Assembly (NCBI GenBank): GCA_042408955.1
Contig: JBHOQQ010000068.1
Span: forward strand, 1 to 10,270
Direction: 5' to 3'
Length of the DNA: 10,270 bases
DNA from: CALGSZ01 sp042408955
Lineage (GTDB): Bacteria; Chloroflexota; Chloroflexia; Thermomicrobiales; UBA6265
This document shows positions 1-6,659 of this stretch, piece by piece (position 1 is the stretch's first letter; every line of letters starts with the position of its first letter). Below the pieces are notes generated by a model. It was not told the DNA's origin, did no database searches, and saw nothing but the letters and a program-made list of their open reading frames with translations. A program made the position numbers and the translations under genes.

Positions 1-89
1 ATCTGAGACCGACCGGGCGTGCATAAGATGACGCATTCCCAGCCTCGGGCCTCTCGGCCGACTGGCGGGCAGGCACGCGAGACAACGGG

Positions 90-99
90 TCACCGGTGA
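90..99. other. 10-bp perfect palindrome, possible operator
   Basis: TCACCGGTGA reads the same on both strands. It is loosely flanked by ACAAC (82-86) and GTTGT (100-104), which are complementary to each other but not placed symmetrically. It lies about 75 bp upstream of the possible promoter of the lipoprotein gene, so an operator is conceivable. No particular regulator is suggested, and a 10-bp palindrome can occur by chance. Confidence 0.2.
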
Positions 100-173
100 G
101 TTGTGATCAGTATATCCGAGAAACGGGTGACATTACGCAAGAGCTTCCCTTCATCGGCTGGTCATCGCCCGCA

Positions 174-182
174 TGGTATGAT
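174..182 (+). promoter_or_regulatory. Possible extended -10 promoter for the lipoprotein-otsB run
   Basis: TGG followed by TATGAT (177-182) fits an extended -10 element (TGn plus a hexamer matching TATAAT at 5 of 6 positions). No good -35 box lies 16-18 bp upstream, which is tolerated for extended -10 promoters. Transcription would begin near 189, giving a leader of about 55 nt to the ATG at 245. It would leave only about 8 nt before the GTG at 197, which favours the later start for the lipoprotein. This is read by eye only. Confidence 0.3.
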
Positions 183-244
183 CGCCTCACCCGCCAGTGT
201 CGCTGCCGACTGCTTCCCGGCGCCCCGCTGGCATCACGACGGTT

Positions 245-937
245 ATGAGATTGCTGACGGCACGACAGCCCAGGTTCATTGCCGCTCCTGCTCCTGTGCT
301 TTTGGCGTTGATGCTGCTCGCCGGCTGCACCGGTTCATCGGCGGCTCCGCCTCGTGCCACCCCCAGCGCCACCGCCCTGGCGGACCTGGCTGCCGCTCCC
401 TCTGAAACGTCAACCCGGCCCCGTATCGCCTGCGAGGATGGAAGGCTGCTGATCGGCGACCTGCCACACATGGACATCGAATGGCGTTCCGGTGTGAGCG
501 CAGCCGAAGCGAAGGCGCGTGCTTGGCAGCCGGATGCCAAGCTGACGAGCCTCAGGGTCGGATGCCAGTTGTTCGAGCCGGGATTTCGCTGGCAAGCGAC
601 CTTCTACTCGCCCAGCGCTCAGGCATTTTTCCTGAGCGATACGAGCGAAACGCAACCGGCCGAAGTGGCGCCCGAAGCGGTCCCCACGCTGCCGGCGGAC
701 GCGATCTCCTTCGGCATGTTGCGCCATGCGCTCGCCAAATCCGGCTACAGCGACGACGATGAGTTGAGCCCTTCCACCGGCGTCGATCTCCGCGTCAACA
801 CGGAAGCGATCCCCTTCGGTCCAAGTTCCGCTCCGCGCAATGTTTTGATCTATCATGTTGCCGTCGAGCGCCGGGGCGAGATTCGGGATGTCTTCGTCGG
901 CCCGGACGGAACGATCTATCGCTACACGGCGCCGTAG
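245..937 (+). CDS. Putative lipoprotein of unknown function
   Basis: Predicted 230-residue exported lipoprotein. The N-terminus has three arginines within the first ten residues, a hydrophobic stretch (about residues 11-26) and a lipobox LLAG before Cys28, so the mature protein would be lipid-anchored on the outer face of the cytoplasmic membrane. A low-complexity Ala/Pro/Ser/Thr linker follows (about 29-55). The rest reads as a soluble domain with aromatic-rich strands and ends in VFVGPDGTIYRYTAP, which resembles the closing beta-hairpins of small extracytoplasmic domains. I do not recognise the family. The ATG at 245 is preferred because it puts the arginines right at the N-terminus. The in-frame GTG at 197 would add 16 residues; neither start has a clear Shine-Dalgarno. 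The stop lies 16 nt before otsB, so co-transcription is likely. No link to trehalose metabolism can be read from the protein itself. Confidence 0.72.
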   Translation: MRLLTARQPRFIAAPAPVLLALMLLAGCTGSSAAPPRATPSATALADLAAAPSETSTRPRIACEDGRLLIGDLPHMDIEWRSGVSAAEAKARAWQPDAKLTSLRVGCQLFEPGFRWQATFYSPSAQAFFLSDTSETQPAEVAPEAVPTLPADAISFGMLRHALAKSGYSDDDELSPSTGVDLRVNTEAIPFGPSSAPRNVLIYHVAVERRGEIRDVFVGPDGTIYRYTAP

Positions 938-953
938 CATCACATCTGCGAGC

Positions 954-1802
954 ATGCGCATGCACGAAAACACCGATCAGCACGTAGATCCGGTCGTCAT
1001 TGAGCGCTGCTTGGCGGTGCTGCGCCAGTCCCCCGCAGGCTTGTTCACCGATATTGATGGCACGATCAGCGCGATCGCCCCAACACCGGCCGCGGCGGTC
1101 ATTAGTGACGCCGCCCGTGAGGCGCTCCGGCGCCTGGCGCAACACCTCGCGTTTGTCGGTGTTATCACTGGCCGGTCGGCTGACGATGGGAGCGCCATGC
1201 TTGGTATCCCGGGTGTCACCGTCGTGGGGAACCACGGCTTGGAGTGGCGCGTCGGTGAAGAGCGGTGGGTCCACCCCAGCGCAGCGGCGACGGTCGCCGC
1301 CATCTCGACAGCGCTGGACGAGATCCGCGCCGCCGCTGCCGAAGCCGGCATCACCGAGGGTCTCGTTTTCGAGAACAAGCGCCTGACGGCATCGCTGCAT
1401 TACCGGCTAGCTCCTCGTCCGCATGAGGTGCGGGATCGATTGCTCGCTCTCGCTCGCGCGGCCGCGGAGCGGCACGGCCTGCGAGTTACCGAGGGGCGGT
1501 ATGTTGTCGAGCTTCGCCCGGCACTGGTGATCAACAAAGGCACCGCCATGATTGATCTGGCCCATCACCATCACCTGCGTGGCGTTGCCTACTTCGGGGA
1601 CGATGTGACCGACGTTGATGCCTTCGAGGCAGTCAAGACGCTGCGCGACTCCGAAGGCATCGCCGCTATCTCGGTCGCGGTCGTCGGTGCAGAAACGCAT
1701 CCGTCCGTCACGGCCGCGGCCGATGTGACGGTCACCGGCGTCGAAGGCTGCATTGCATTGCTTCAGGCGCTTGCCGACCATCTCGCCGGGCAGTCACGCT
1801 GA
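954..1802 (+). CDS. otsB: Trehalose-6-phosphate phosphatase (OtsB)
   Basis: A 282-residue HAD-superfamily phosphatase that removes phosphate from trehalose-6-phosphate to give trehalose in the cytoplasm. HAD motif I is FTDIDGT (31-37), with Asp33 as the expected nucleophile and Asp35 as the acid/base. Motif II is VITGRS (70-75). The family signature GNHGLEW is at 92-98, and a HYR turn at 149-151 follows the cap region. ELRP is at 186-189, Lys195 lies in NKGTA, and motif IV GDDVTDVDAF (215-224) supplies the Mg2+-binding aspartates. Length and motif order match stand-alone OtsB. ATG codons at 954 and 960 are both possible starts; 954 leaves a 16-nt gap after the lipoprotein stop. The frame is open back to 855, but that overlaps the lipoprotein C-terminus and is unlikely. 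No OtsA (trehalose-6-phosphate synthase) is present here, so the substrate must be made elsewhere. Confidence 0.94.
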   Translation: MRMHENTDQHVDPVVIERCLAVLRQSPAGLFTDIDGTISAIAPTPAAAVISDAAREALRRLAQHLAFVGVITGRSADDGSAMLGIPGVTVVGNHGLEWRVGEERWVHPSAAATVAAISTALDEIRAAAAEAGITEGLVFENKRLTASLHYRLAPRPHEVRDRLLALARAAAERHGLRVTEGRYVVELRPALVINKGTAMIDLAHHHHLRGVAYFGDDVTDVDAFEAVKTLRDSEGIAAISVAVVGAETHPSVTAAADVTVTGVEGCIALLQALADHLAGQSR

Positions 1803-1828
1803 GCTGCTCAGCAGATACGAGGAGCTAC

Positions 1829-2671
1829 ATGAGGATGCACGATCCCAATGGCCAAGCACGCCTGTTCGTCATGCTCCTCTGCTTGCTGGCTGCGCTTGGC
1901 GTTGCGCCAGCGGTTATCGCCGGTCCCTCAGCAGGCGCGGCCCCGGTCGCAAGCTACCGCGTGATCCGGGCGTATCCGCACGATCCGGACGCCTTTACCC
2001 AAGGACTCGTCTACGACAACGGTGTTCTTTACGAAGGGACGGGGCTGCAGGGTCGTTCGAGCCTCCGCCGTGTGGAGCTTGAAACCGGCACGGTGTTGCA
2101 AAAAATCTCGCTCGACTCCCGGTATTTCGGGGAAGGCATCGCGCTGTTCGGCGAGCGCATCTACCAACTCACGTGGAAATCCCACACCTGCTTTGTGTAT
2201 GACAAAACGACCTTCACGCTCCTGAGCACTTTCTCGTACGCCGGCGAAGGATGGGGCCTGACCTCGGATGGACAGCACCTCATCATGAGCGATGGAACCA
2301 GCACACTCGCGTTTCGTGATCCGGATACCTTCGCCATCCTGCGGCAGATCGCGGTGACCGATAACGGCACACCGATCACGCGCCTCAATGAACTGGAATA
2401 CATCGAGGGCGAAATCTGGGCGAACGTGTGGCAGACCGACCGTATCGCCCGGATCGATCCGAGAACCGGCGATGTCATCGGCTGGATTGATCTGACTGGG
2501 TTGCTCTCACGCGCTGACCAGGCCGGGCGTACGGTTGATGTGCTCAACGGCATTGCCTACGATGCGACGGAAGGACGCATCTTTGTCACGGGCAAGCTCT
2601 GGCCAGTGCTCTATCAAGTCGTGCCGGTTCCGGCCATGCCGGCGCCCGCCACACCCGCCAGATCCGGATAG
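1829..2671 (+). CDS. Exported glutaminyl-peptide cyclotransferase (glutamine cyclotransferase)
   Basis: A 280-residue protein of the plant/bacterial-type glutaminyl cyclase family (Glu_cyclase_2, a five-bladed beta-propeller). The family converts N-terminal glutamine of peptides to pyroglutamate with release of ammonia. Residues 12-31 form a hydrophobic signal sequence followed by small residues (about 31-38), so the enzyme is probably exported. Family blocks appear in order: AFTQGL (55-60), YEGTG (68-72), GEGI (101-104), LTWK (114-117), GEGWGLT (139-145), LNELE (186-190), WANVW (197-201), VLNGIAYD (238-245) and FVTGK (252-256). The C-terminus is a short Pro/Ala tail. The start is fixed by GAGGAG at 1819-1824, four bases before the ATG. 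The gap after otsB is 26 nt, consistent with one transcript. Its target proteins are unknown. Confidence 0.92.
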   Translation: MRMHDPNGQARLFVMLLCLLAALGVAPAVIAGPSAGAAPVASYRVIRAYPHDPDAFTQGLVYDNGVLYEGTGLQGRSSLRRVELETGTVLQKISLDSRYFGEGIALFGERIYQLTWKSHTCFVYDKTTFTLLSTFSYAGEGWGLTSDGQHLIMSDGTSTLAFRDPDTFAILRQIAVTDNGTPITRLNELEYIEGEIWANVWQTDRIARIDPRTGDVIGWIDLTGLLSRADQAGRTVDVLNGIAYDATEGRIFVTGKLWPVLYQVVPVPAMPAPATPARSG

Positions 2672-2678
2672 CCCTTCG

Positions 2679-3425
2679 TCAGACCTCTTCTTCTCGCAGC
2701 GAAGCCGCCTCAGGCTCTCGTTCCTGCCCAGGTATGGGATGCGGAACGGGCAATCCCTCCATCGTGACATGAGCGATGCCAGCGCGCGCTAGCGCCTCCT
2801 GGGTCGCCACCAGCGCCACGTGCAAACGTTGTTGCGTTTGGGTGACGGTGATGTCCCCGCGCGTTCGTTCCAGGACGCCGCGCAGTTGGTCCGTCGTACG
2901 ACGCAGTCCACCAGTAATCGCGTCTGGGAAATCGATCGAGATCAGCACGTCGTAGATCTCATCCATAACTAATAGCAGATGTTCTGCGCGAGCGAGCTGG
3001 TTGCTGCGCAGCAGATCAAGGATCTGCCTGCGTAGCTCGCTTGCCGCTTCGGCCAGCGCATTGAGATAGGGCGCATCTTCTACCCCAAGCTCATCCGGGC
3101 GAGGTATGGGATCATCACGGACGATCGCTAGTGCGATACTGGCTTCCGCGTACTCTTTCATGGCATCCTGCACATAACCAGCCCAGTGGATGCTCGGATA
3201 GGGTTGCAGGTGCGCGATGAGGTCGGTGAGGAGCGCCCGGGCTTCGGCAAGCAAGGCGGCTGCATCGGCAATCTCTCCCCGGTGAATGGCTCGCACGGAG
3301 TTGGCGGAAAGGCGAACGATTTGCCGCCCCTCATTCAGCGCCCGGTCCCGCGCCGCGTTGAGAATTTCAAAGCGCTCCACGATCTCCGCGGCCACAGTTT
3401 GCAGATCCCGCTCACGATGTCTCAT
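2679..3425 (-). CDS. Translin-family protein, TRAX/C3PO-like
   Basis: A 248-residue, mostly alpha-helical protein of the translin superfamily. Translin and TRAX bind single-stranded nucleic acid, and the eukaryotic translin-TRAX complex (C3PO) cleaves RNA. Recognisable parts are an R-rich first helix pair (RQIVRLSANSVRAIHRG, 34-50), KEYAEA (90-95), YLNALAEAASELRRQILDLL (120-139), DEIYDVLISIDFPDAI (155-170) and GLRRTTDQLRGVLERTRGD (173-191). Glu91 and Glu94 have the E-x-x-E spacing of the catalytic glutamates of TRAX; Asp159 may be the third acidic residue, which is an inference. The charged tail after about residue 225 looks disordered. The start at 3425 is chosen because GAGGAA lies nine bases upstream. 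An in-frame ATG at 3446 would add seven residues, and the open frame back to 3794 encodes a Cys- and Pro-rich stretch unlike a translin. It converges on the glutaminyl cyclase gene with a 7-bp gap. Confidence 0.87.
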   Translation of the reverse strand: MRHRERDLQTVAAEIVERFEILNAARDRALNEGRQIVRLSANSVRAIHRGEIADAAALLAEARALLTDLIAHLQPYPSIHWAGYVQDAMKEYAEASIALAIVRDDPIPRPDELGVEDAPYLNALAEAASELRRQILDLLRSNQLARAEHLLLVMDEIYDVLISIDFPDAITGGLRRTTDQLRGVLERTRGDITVTQTQQRLHVALVATQEALARAGIAHVTMEGLPVPHPIPGQEREPEAASLREEEV

Positions 3426-3781
3426 GATGCTCAATTCCTCTGCCATGCCGACCACGCCGGCCTGAGTCTCCGGTGCACCCCTTCCCGCGGAGTATGATCG
3501 ACACACCTGGGATGGTGCATGGCACACGCGGGTGATCAAACTTTTCCCGACATTGTTCCATCGCGATTCCTGACATGGCTCGTTGAAAATCCAAAAACCC
3601 TCCTGTCTTACCTCTTGCAAGCGAACCGCTACCATCGTACCGACGTGGGTAGGCGTGCTGGGCCTGCCATGCAGTATGCTGCCGGTCAACACCCGGTTCT
3701 CCTGTTCAAGCGCAGTCAGATGCCGGTGAGGCCGGCCGAGATGTTGGGTTTGCTTGGGATACCAATGGAGTGGAACGCTGC
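3426..3781. other. Divergent intergenic region between translin and marR
   Basis: This 356-bp stretch lies between divergently read genes. GAGGAA for the translin gene is at 3435-3440 (minus strand). TATGATCG at 3493-3500 repeats the possible -10 seen at 177-184, and CATACT on the minus strand overlaps it; neither has a good -35. TTGAAA (3583-3588), a 17-bp spacer and TCTTAC (3606-3611) is a weak plus-strand promoter candidate. CTTGCAAG (3614-3621) is an 8-bp palindrome that could be half of a regulator site. A local A-rich run (3586-3597) contrasts with the GC-rich flanks. No RNA gene is recognised. A candidate small ORF (3519-3785) is listed separately. Confidence 0.5.
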
Positions 3782-3785
3782 ATGA
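3519..3785 (+). CDS. Doubtful small ORF overlapping the marR start
   Basis: An 88-codon open frame that I do not recognise. Its TGA stop (3783-3785) overlaps the marR ATG (3782-3784) as ATGA, the usual arrangement of translationally coupled genes. The predicted product is basic, contains the helix-like stretch FLTWLVENPKTLLSYLLQ, and has no cysteine or membrane segment. Third-position GC, counted by hand, is about 62%, which looks lower than in the surrounding genes. The Shine-Dalgarno (GGGATGG before the ATG) is mediocre. The opposite strand is also open here, which weakens the case. It may be a real leader protein of the marR unit or only chance open sequence in a promoter region. Confidence 0.25.
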   Translation: MAHAGDQTFPDIVPSRFLTWLVENPKTLLSYLLQANRYHRTDVGRRAGPAMQYAAGQHPVLLFKRSQMPVRPAEMLGLLGIPMEWNAA

Positions 3786-4381
3786 ACACAACAATGGCTC
3801 CCCGCGAGCGCATCCCGCAGGCGGCAGCGCGGGTTGATCCGATGGCGCGCGCGGTCCACCCAGGTTGGCTGACTCCAGCGAAGGCGATGGCTACGATCGG
3901 CCACAGCGCCGACGATTCGGCCAGGTTTTCTGCGTTTCGCGAGCTGATGCGCACCTCGTGCGCGCTCGACCGGGCAGCGGTTGATGCGCTTGCGGATCTG
4001 GATCTGACGGCTGGCGCCTTTTTTGCCCTGCTTGAGCTTGAGGCAGCGGGCCCGCGTGGTCTGGCCCCCTCCGAGCTCGCCCGGCGGCTCGCTGTTGCCC
4101 GGCGCACTGCCACCCTCTACGTCGATATCCTCACCCGGCAGGGTTGGGTGGAGCGGCAGCCTCATCCGGATGACCGCCGAATGGTGCTCGCCCGGCTCAC
4201 TCCCGTCGGCACGCGCTTGCTCAACGAATTGGGCGACGCCTACCGGCGCCGGCTGGCGACATTGCTCGGCGATATGACGCCCTTGCAGGCAGAGCGCCTA
4301 CGGCAGTTGCTGGCGCTTATCCCGCTGGAGACTGACAGCGGCTGCAGCAACGACGAGCACATTTCGGAAACCGGCTCCTGA
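3782..4381 (+). CDS. MarR-family transcriptional regulator
   Basis: A 199-residue cytoplasmic winged-helix regulator that would bind DNA as a dimer, often repressing nearby genes until a small ligand binds. Residues 1-45 are a non-conserved extension beyond the usual roughly 140-160 residues. Residues 50-72 form the first dimerisation helix. LTAGAFFALLELEAAG (75-90) leads into the helix-turn-helix, with SELARRLAVARRTATLYVDI (97-116) holding the recognition helix. The wing GWVERQPHPDDRRMVLARLTPVG (121-143) has the classic DDRR. C-terminal helices (about 145-183) complete the dimer interface. The ATG at 3782 is preferred, with GGAG at 3767-3770; a GTG at 3770 would add four residues. It diverges from the translin gene and converges on glgX with an 8-bp gap. 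Its target is unknown; its own upstream region and the translin gene are natural guesses. Confidence 0.88.
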   Translation: MNTTMAPRERIPQAAARVDPMARAVHPGWLTPAKAMATIGHSADDSARFSAFRELMRTSCALDRAAVDALADLDLTAGAFFALLELEAAGPRGLAPSELARRLAVARRTATLYVDILTRQGWVERQPHPDDRRMVLARLTPVGTRLLNELGDAYRRRLATLLGDMTPLQAERLRQLLALIPLETDSGCSNDEHISETGS

Positions 4382-4389
4382 CCGCACCC

Positions 4390-6555
4390 TCATGGATCGC
4401 CAGTGGCCTTGAATACGACCATCGAGCGATCCACAAGGGTCACCAAAGCGCCGCCAGCAACTCGCGAACGCGACGCGGGAAGTCCGTCCGTCTCCGCGGT
4501 ATCGAGGAGCATCTCCCAGCACATCGCTGGCTGAGGCGCGCTCGGCAACGTGAAGCTCCGGGAGCGCGGCTCCCCGTTGATGAGGATCAGCAGCGTATTG
4601 CCGATGACGGGGAGACCGTTGTCGTCTCGCTCCTCTGACGCCTCCGCCGCAATCCGCACTCCCAATGCCGCCAGTCGCTGATCGGCCCAATCAGCGGCGG
4701 TCATCTCGTGACCATCCGGGTGAAACCAGGCGATATCGTTGGCTGGCAAGGCGCCCGCCTGTCCCCCATCGAAGAAATGCTGGCGGCGCAAAGCGGGCTG
4801 GGTTCGCCGGATCTCAATCAATTGCGAGACATAGCGCATGAGCGCCTGGCGCCGGCTGTCGAGGTTCCAGTCGTACCAGCTCACCTCATTATCCTGACAA
4901 TAGGCGTTGTTATTGCCCCGCTGGCTGCGGCCAATCTCGTCGCCGCCGCACAGCATTGGCACACCCTGGGCCAGAAAGAGGGTCGCAAGCAGGTTCCGTT
5001 TTTGCCGGTCGCGGATCGCCACAATTGCCGGATCGGACGTCGGGCCTTCGACGCCATGATTGTTGGAAAGATTATGGTCCGATCCGTCGCGATTCCCTTC
5101 GCCATTGGCCTCGTTGTGCTTCCGGTTGTAGGAGACCAAATCCTCCAGGGTGAAGCCATCATGCGCCGTCACGTAGTTGATGCTGGCGAGCGGCCCCCTG
5201 CCGCCAGCGGCAAACAGATCGGCTGAGCCCGCTAAACGCGACGCCAGCACAGCCACGCCGCGCCGGAAGCCCATCCAAAACGCCCTGGCAGTGTCCCGGA
5301 ACTGGTCGTTCCATTCCGCCCAGCCAGGCGGGAAGCGCCCGAGCTGATACCCGCCGTGGCCGAGGTCCCATGGCTCGGCAATGAGCTTGACCTGCGAGAG
5401 GACCGGGTCCTGATACACGATGTCGAAAAACGCTGCATAGGGGTCGAACTCATCTGGATCCCGGCCGAGCACCGGTGCAAGATCGAAGCGGAAGCCATCG
5501 ACATGCATCTCCTCCACCCAATAGCGCAGGGAATCTGCAATGAGGCGAAGGACTTGCGGCAGATGGGCATTCACCGTGTTGCCCGTACCCGTCAGATCCT
5601 CATAAAACCGCGGATGGTCGGGAATCAGCCGGTAATAGGCGAGGTTGTCCACGCCGCGCAGGGAAAGGGTTGGTCCGAGGTGATTCCCTTCACAAGTGTG
5701 GTTGTACACGACGTCGAGAATGACCTCGAAGCCAGCAGCATGGAGCGATTTCACCATCTGCTTGAACTCGGCAACCTGGCTCCCATCCGTGCCCGTGTGG
5801 GCATACCGGCCCTCGGGAGCAAAGTACGCGAGCGTGCTGTAGCCCCAATAGTTTCGCAACCCCCGCTCAACCAGGAAATCGTCATCAATAAAGGCATGGA
5901 CCGGCAGGAGCTCGATCGAGGTGACGCCAAGCCGCTGCCAGTGCTCCAGCACGGCGGGATGTGTCAGCCCCAGGTAGGTACCGCGCAGGTCAGGCGGCAC
6001 AGCCGGATGCCGGACCGTCATCCCCTTGACATGCGTCTCGTAGATGACGGCGCGACTCCACGAGATCTCGGGCCGCCGGTCATCACCCCAATCGAACCGG
6101 GGGTCGATGATCACGCCCTTTGGCACGAACGCGGCGTCATCGTGCGCATCGAATGTCCGGTCATCCGGGGCTGGCTCACGCCGGTACCCCCAAACCGGGC
6201 CCCGCCAATCAACAGTGCCATCAACGGCGCGCGCATAGGGATCCAAGACCAGCTTATGAGGATTGAACCGGTGTCCAGCGACCGGTTCGTATGGCCCCTC
6301 AATGCGGTATCCGTAGCGCGTGCCTGGGCCGACCTGGGACACGTAAACATGCCAGACGTGGCCGGTCCGGTTGGTGACGGGAATGCGATCCTCGTCGCCG
6401 GTTGCGCGGTCGAAAAGGCACAGCGTTACGGCAGTCGCGTGTGCTGAGATGATTGCGAAATTCGTCCCGCTGCCGTCCCAGTGTGCGCCAAGCGGATAGG
6501 GCCTCCCTGGCCGGGTAGCTCGTCCTCCTTCCCGGCCGGCATCGTCAGCCGTCAC
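4390..6555 (-). CDS. glgX: Glycogen debranching enzyme GlgX (GH13 isoamylase-type)
   Basis: A 721-residue cytoplasmic glycoside hydrolase that cuts alpha-1,6 branch points in glycogen or limit dextrins. The N-terminal carbohydrate-binding beta-sandwich domain begins with PGRPYPLGAHWDGSGTNFAI (16-35). The TIM barrel carries region I DVVYNHT (281-287), region II GFRFDLA with the expected nucleophile Asp358, region III AEPWD with acid/base Glu394, and region IV AHD with Asp466. The insert HNEANGEGNRDGSDHNLSNN (480-499) and the block GGDEIGRSQRGNNNAYCQDN (537-556) are typical of GlgX/TreX. Residues from about 640 form the C-terminal beta domain. All catalytic residues are present and the length is normal. 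The start is a GTG at 6555 with GGCAGG just upstream on the minus strand. It follows the membrane-anchored protein gene by 104 bp but probably has its own promoter. No glycogen phosphorylase or branching enzyme gene lies nearby. Confidence 0.95.
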   Translation of the reverse strand: MTADDAGREGGRATRPGRPYPLGAHWDGSGTNFAIISAHATAVTLCLFDRATGDEDRIPVTNRTGHVWHVYVSQVGPGTRYGYRIEGPYEPVAGHRFNPHKLVLDPYARAVDGTVDWRGPVWGYRREPAPDDRTFDAHDDAAFVPKGVIIDPRFDWGDDRRPEISWSRAVIYETHVKGMTVRHPAVPPDLRGTYLGLTHPAVLEHWQRLGVTSIELLPVHAFIDDDFLVERGLRNYWGYSTLAYFAPEGRYAHTGTDGSQVAEFKQMVKSLHAAGFEVILDVVYNHTCEGNHLGPTLSLRGVDNLAYYRLIPDHPRFYEDLTGTGNTVNAHLPQVLRLIADSLRYWVEEMHVDGFRFDLAPVLGRDPDEFDPYAAFFDIVYQDPVLSQVKLIAEPWDLGHGGYQLGRFPPGWAEWNDQFRDTARAFWMGFRRGVAVLASRLAGSADLFAAGGRGPLASINYVTAHDGFTLEDLVSYNRKHNEANGEGNRDGSDHNLSNNHGVEGPTSDPAIVAIRDRQKRNLLATLFLAQGVPMLCGGDEIGRSQRGNNNAYCQDNEVSWYDWNLDSRRQALMRYVSQLIEIRRTQPALRRQHFFDGGQAGALPANDIAWFHPDGHEMTAADWADQRLAALGVRIAAEASEERDDNGLPVIGNTLLILINGEPRSRSFTLPSAPQPAMCWEMLLDTAETDGLPASRSRVAGGALVTLVDRSMVVFKATGDP

Positions 6556-6607
6556 GCGTACCTGCCCTTGTCATAGCCACGCATCATCACCTGCCACCTC
6601 GCCAACG

Positions 6608-6636
6608 ATCATGGCAGCCTCGATCCTTCCCGTCAA
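6608..6636 (-). promoter_or_regulatory. Candidate sigma70-type promoter for glgX
   Basis: On the minus strand, TTGACG (6636-6631, 5 of 6 to consensus) is separated by exactly 17 bp from CATGAT (6613-6608, 4 of 6). Transcription would start near 6600, leaving a leader of about 45 nt before the glgX GTG. It lies entirely between the membrane-anchored protein stop and glgX, so glgX need not depend on read-through. This is the best-looking promoter in the window, but it was judged by eye. Confidence 0.42.
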
Positions 6637-6659
6637 ACAGGGGGGTGATGCAAACGTCC

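Noticed and set aside
103..405. Plus-strand 100-codon frame overlapping the lipoprotein
   Set aside because: Composition is Cys/His/Arg-rich in the manner of an out-of-frame reading, and the lipoprotein frame has a convincing signal peptide and lipobox.
855..953. Upstream extension of OtsB
   Set aside because: It overlaps the lipoprotein C-terminus in another frame, and the 954 start already precedes the HAD domain by the usual distance.
2703..2716. AGCC/GGCT hairpin near the end of the translin gene
   Set aside because: Only four base pairs, no T tract on either side, and inside coding sequence; not a terminator.
3447..3794. N-terminal extension of the translin gene by up to 123 residues
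   Set aside because: The extra part is rich in Cys and Pro, does not look like translin, has no Shine-Dalgarno and overlaps the divergent marR start. GAGGAA before the ATG at 3425 supports the shorter form.
4395..4432. GGATCG/CGATCC inverted repeat near the glgX stop
   Set aside because: Six-base arms with a 26-base loop inside coding sequence; easily explained by chance.
5356..6447. Plus-strand 363-codon frame inside glgX
   Set aside because: It is antisense to the conserved GlgX barrel and has no family motif of its own; treated as a shadow of GC-rich codon use.
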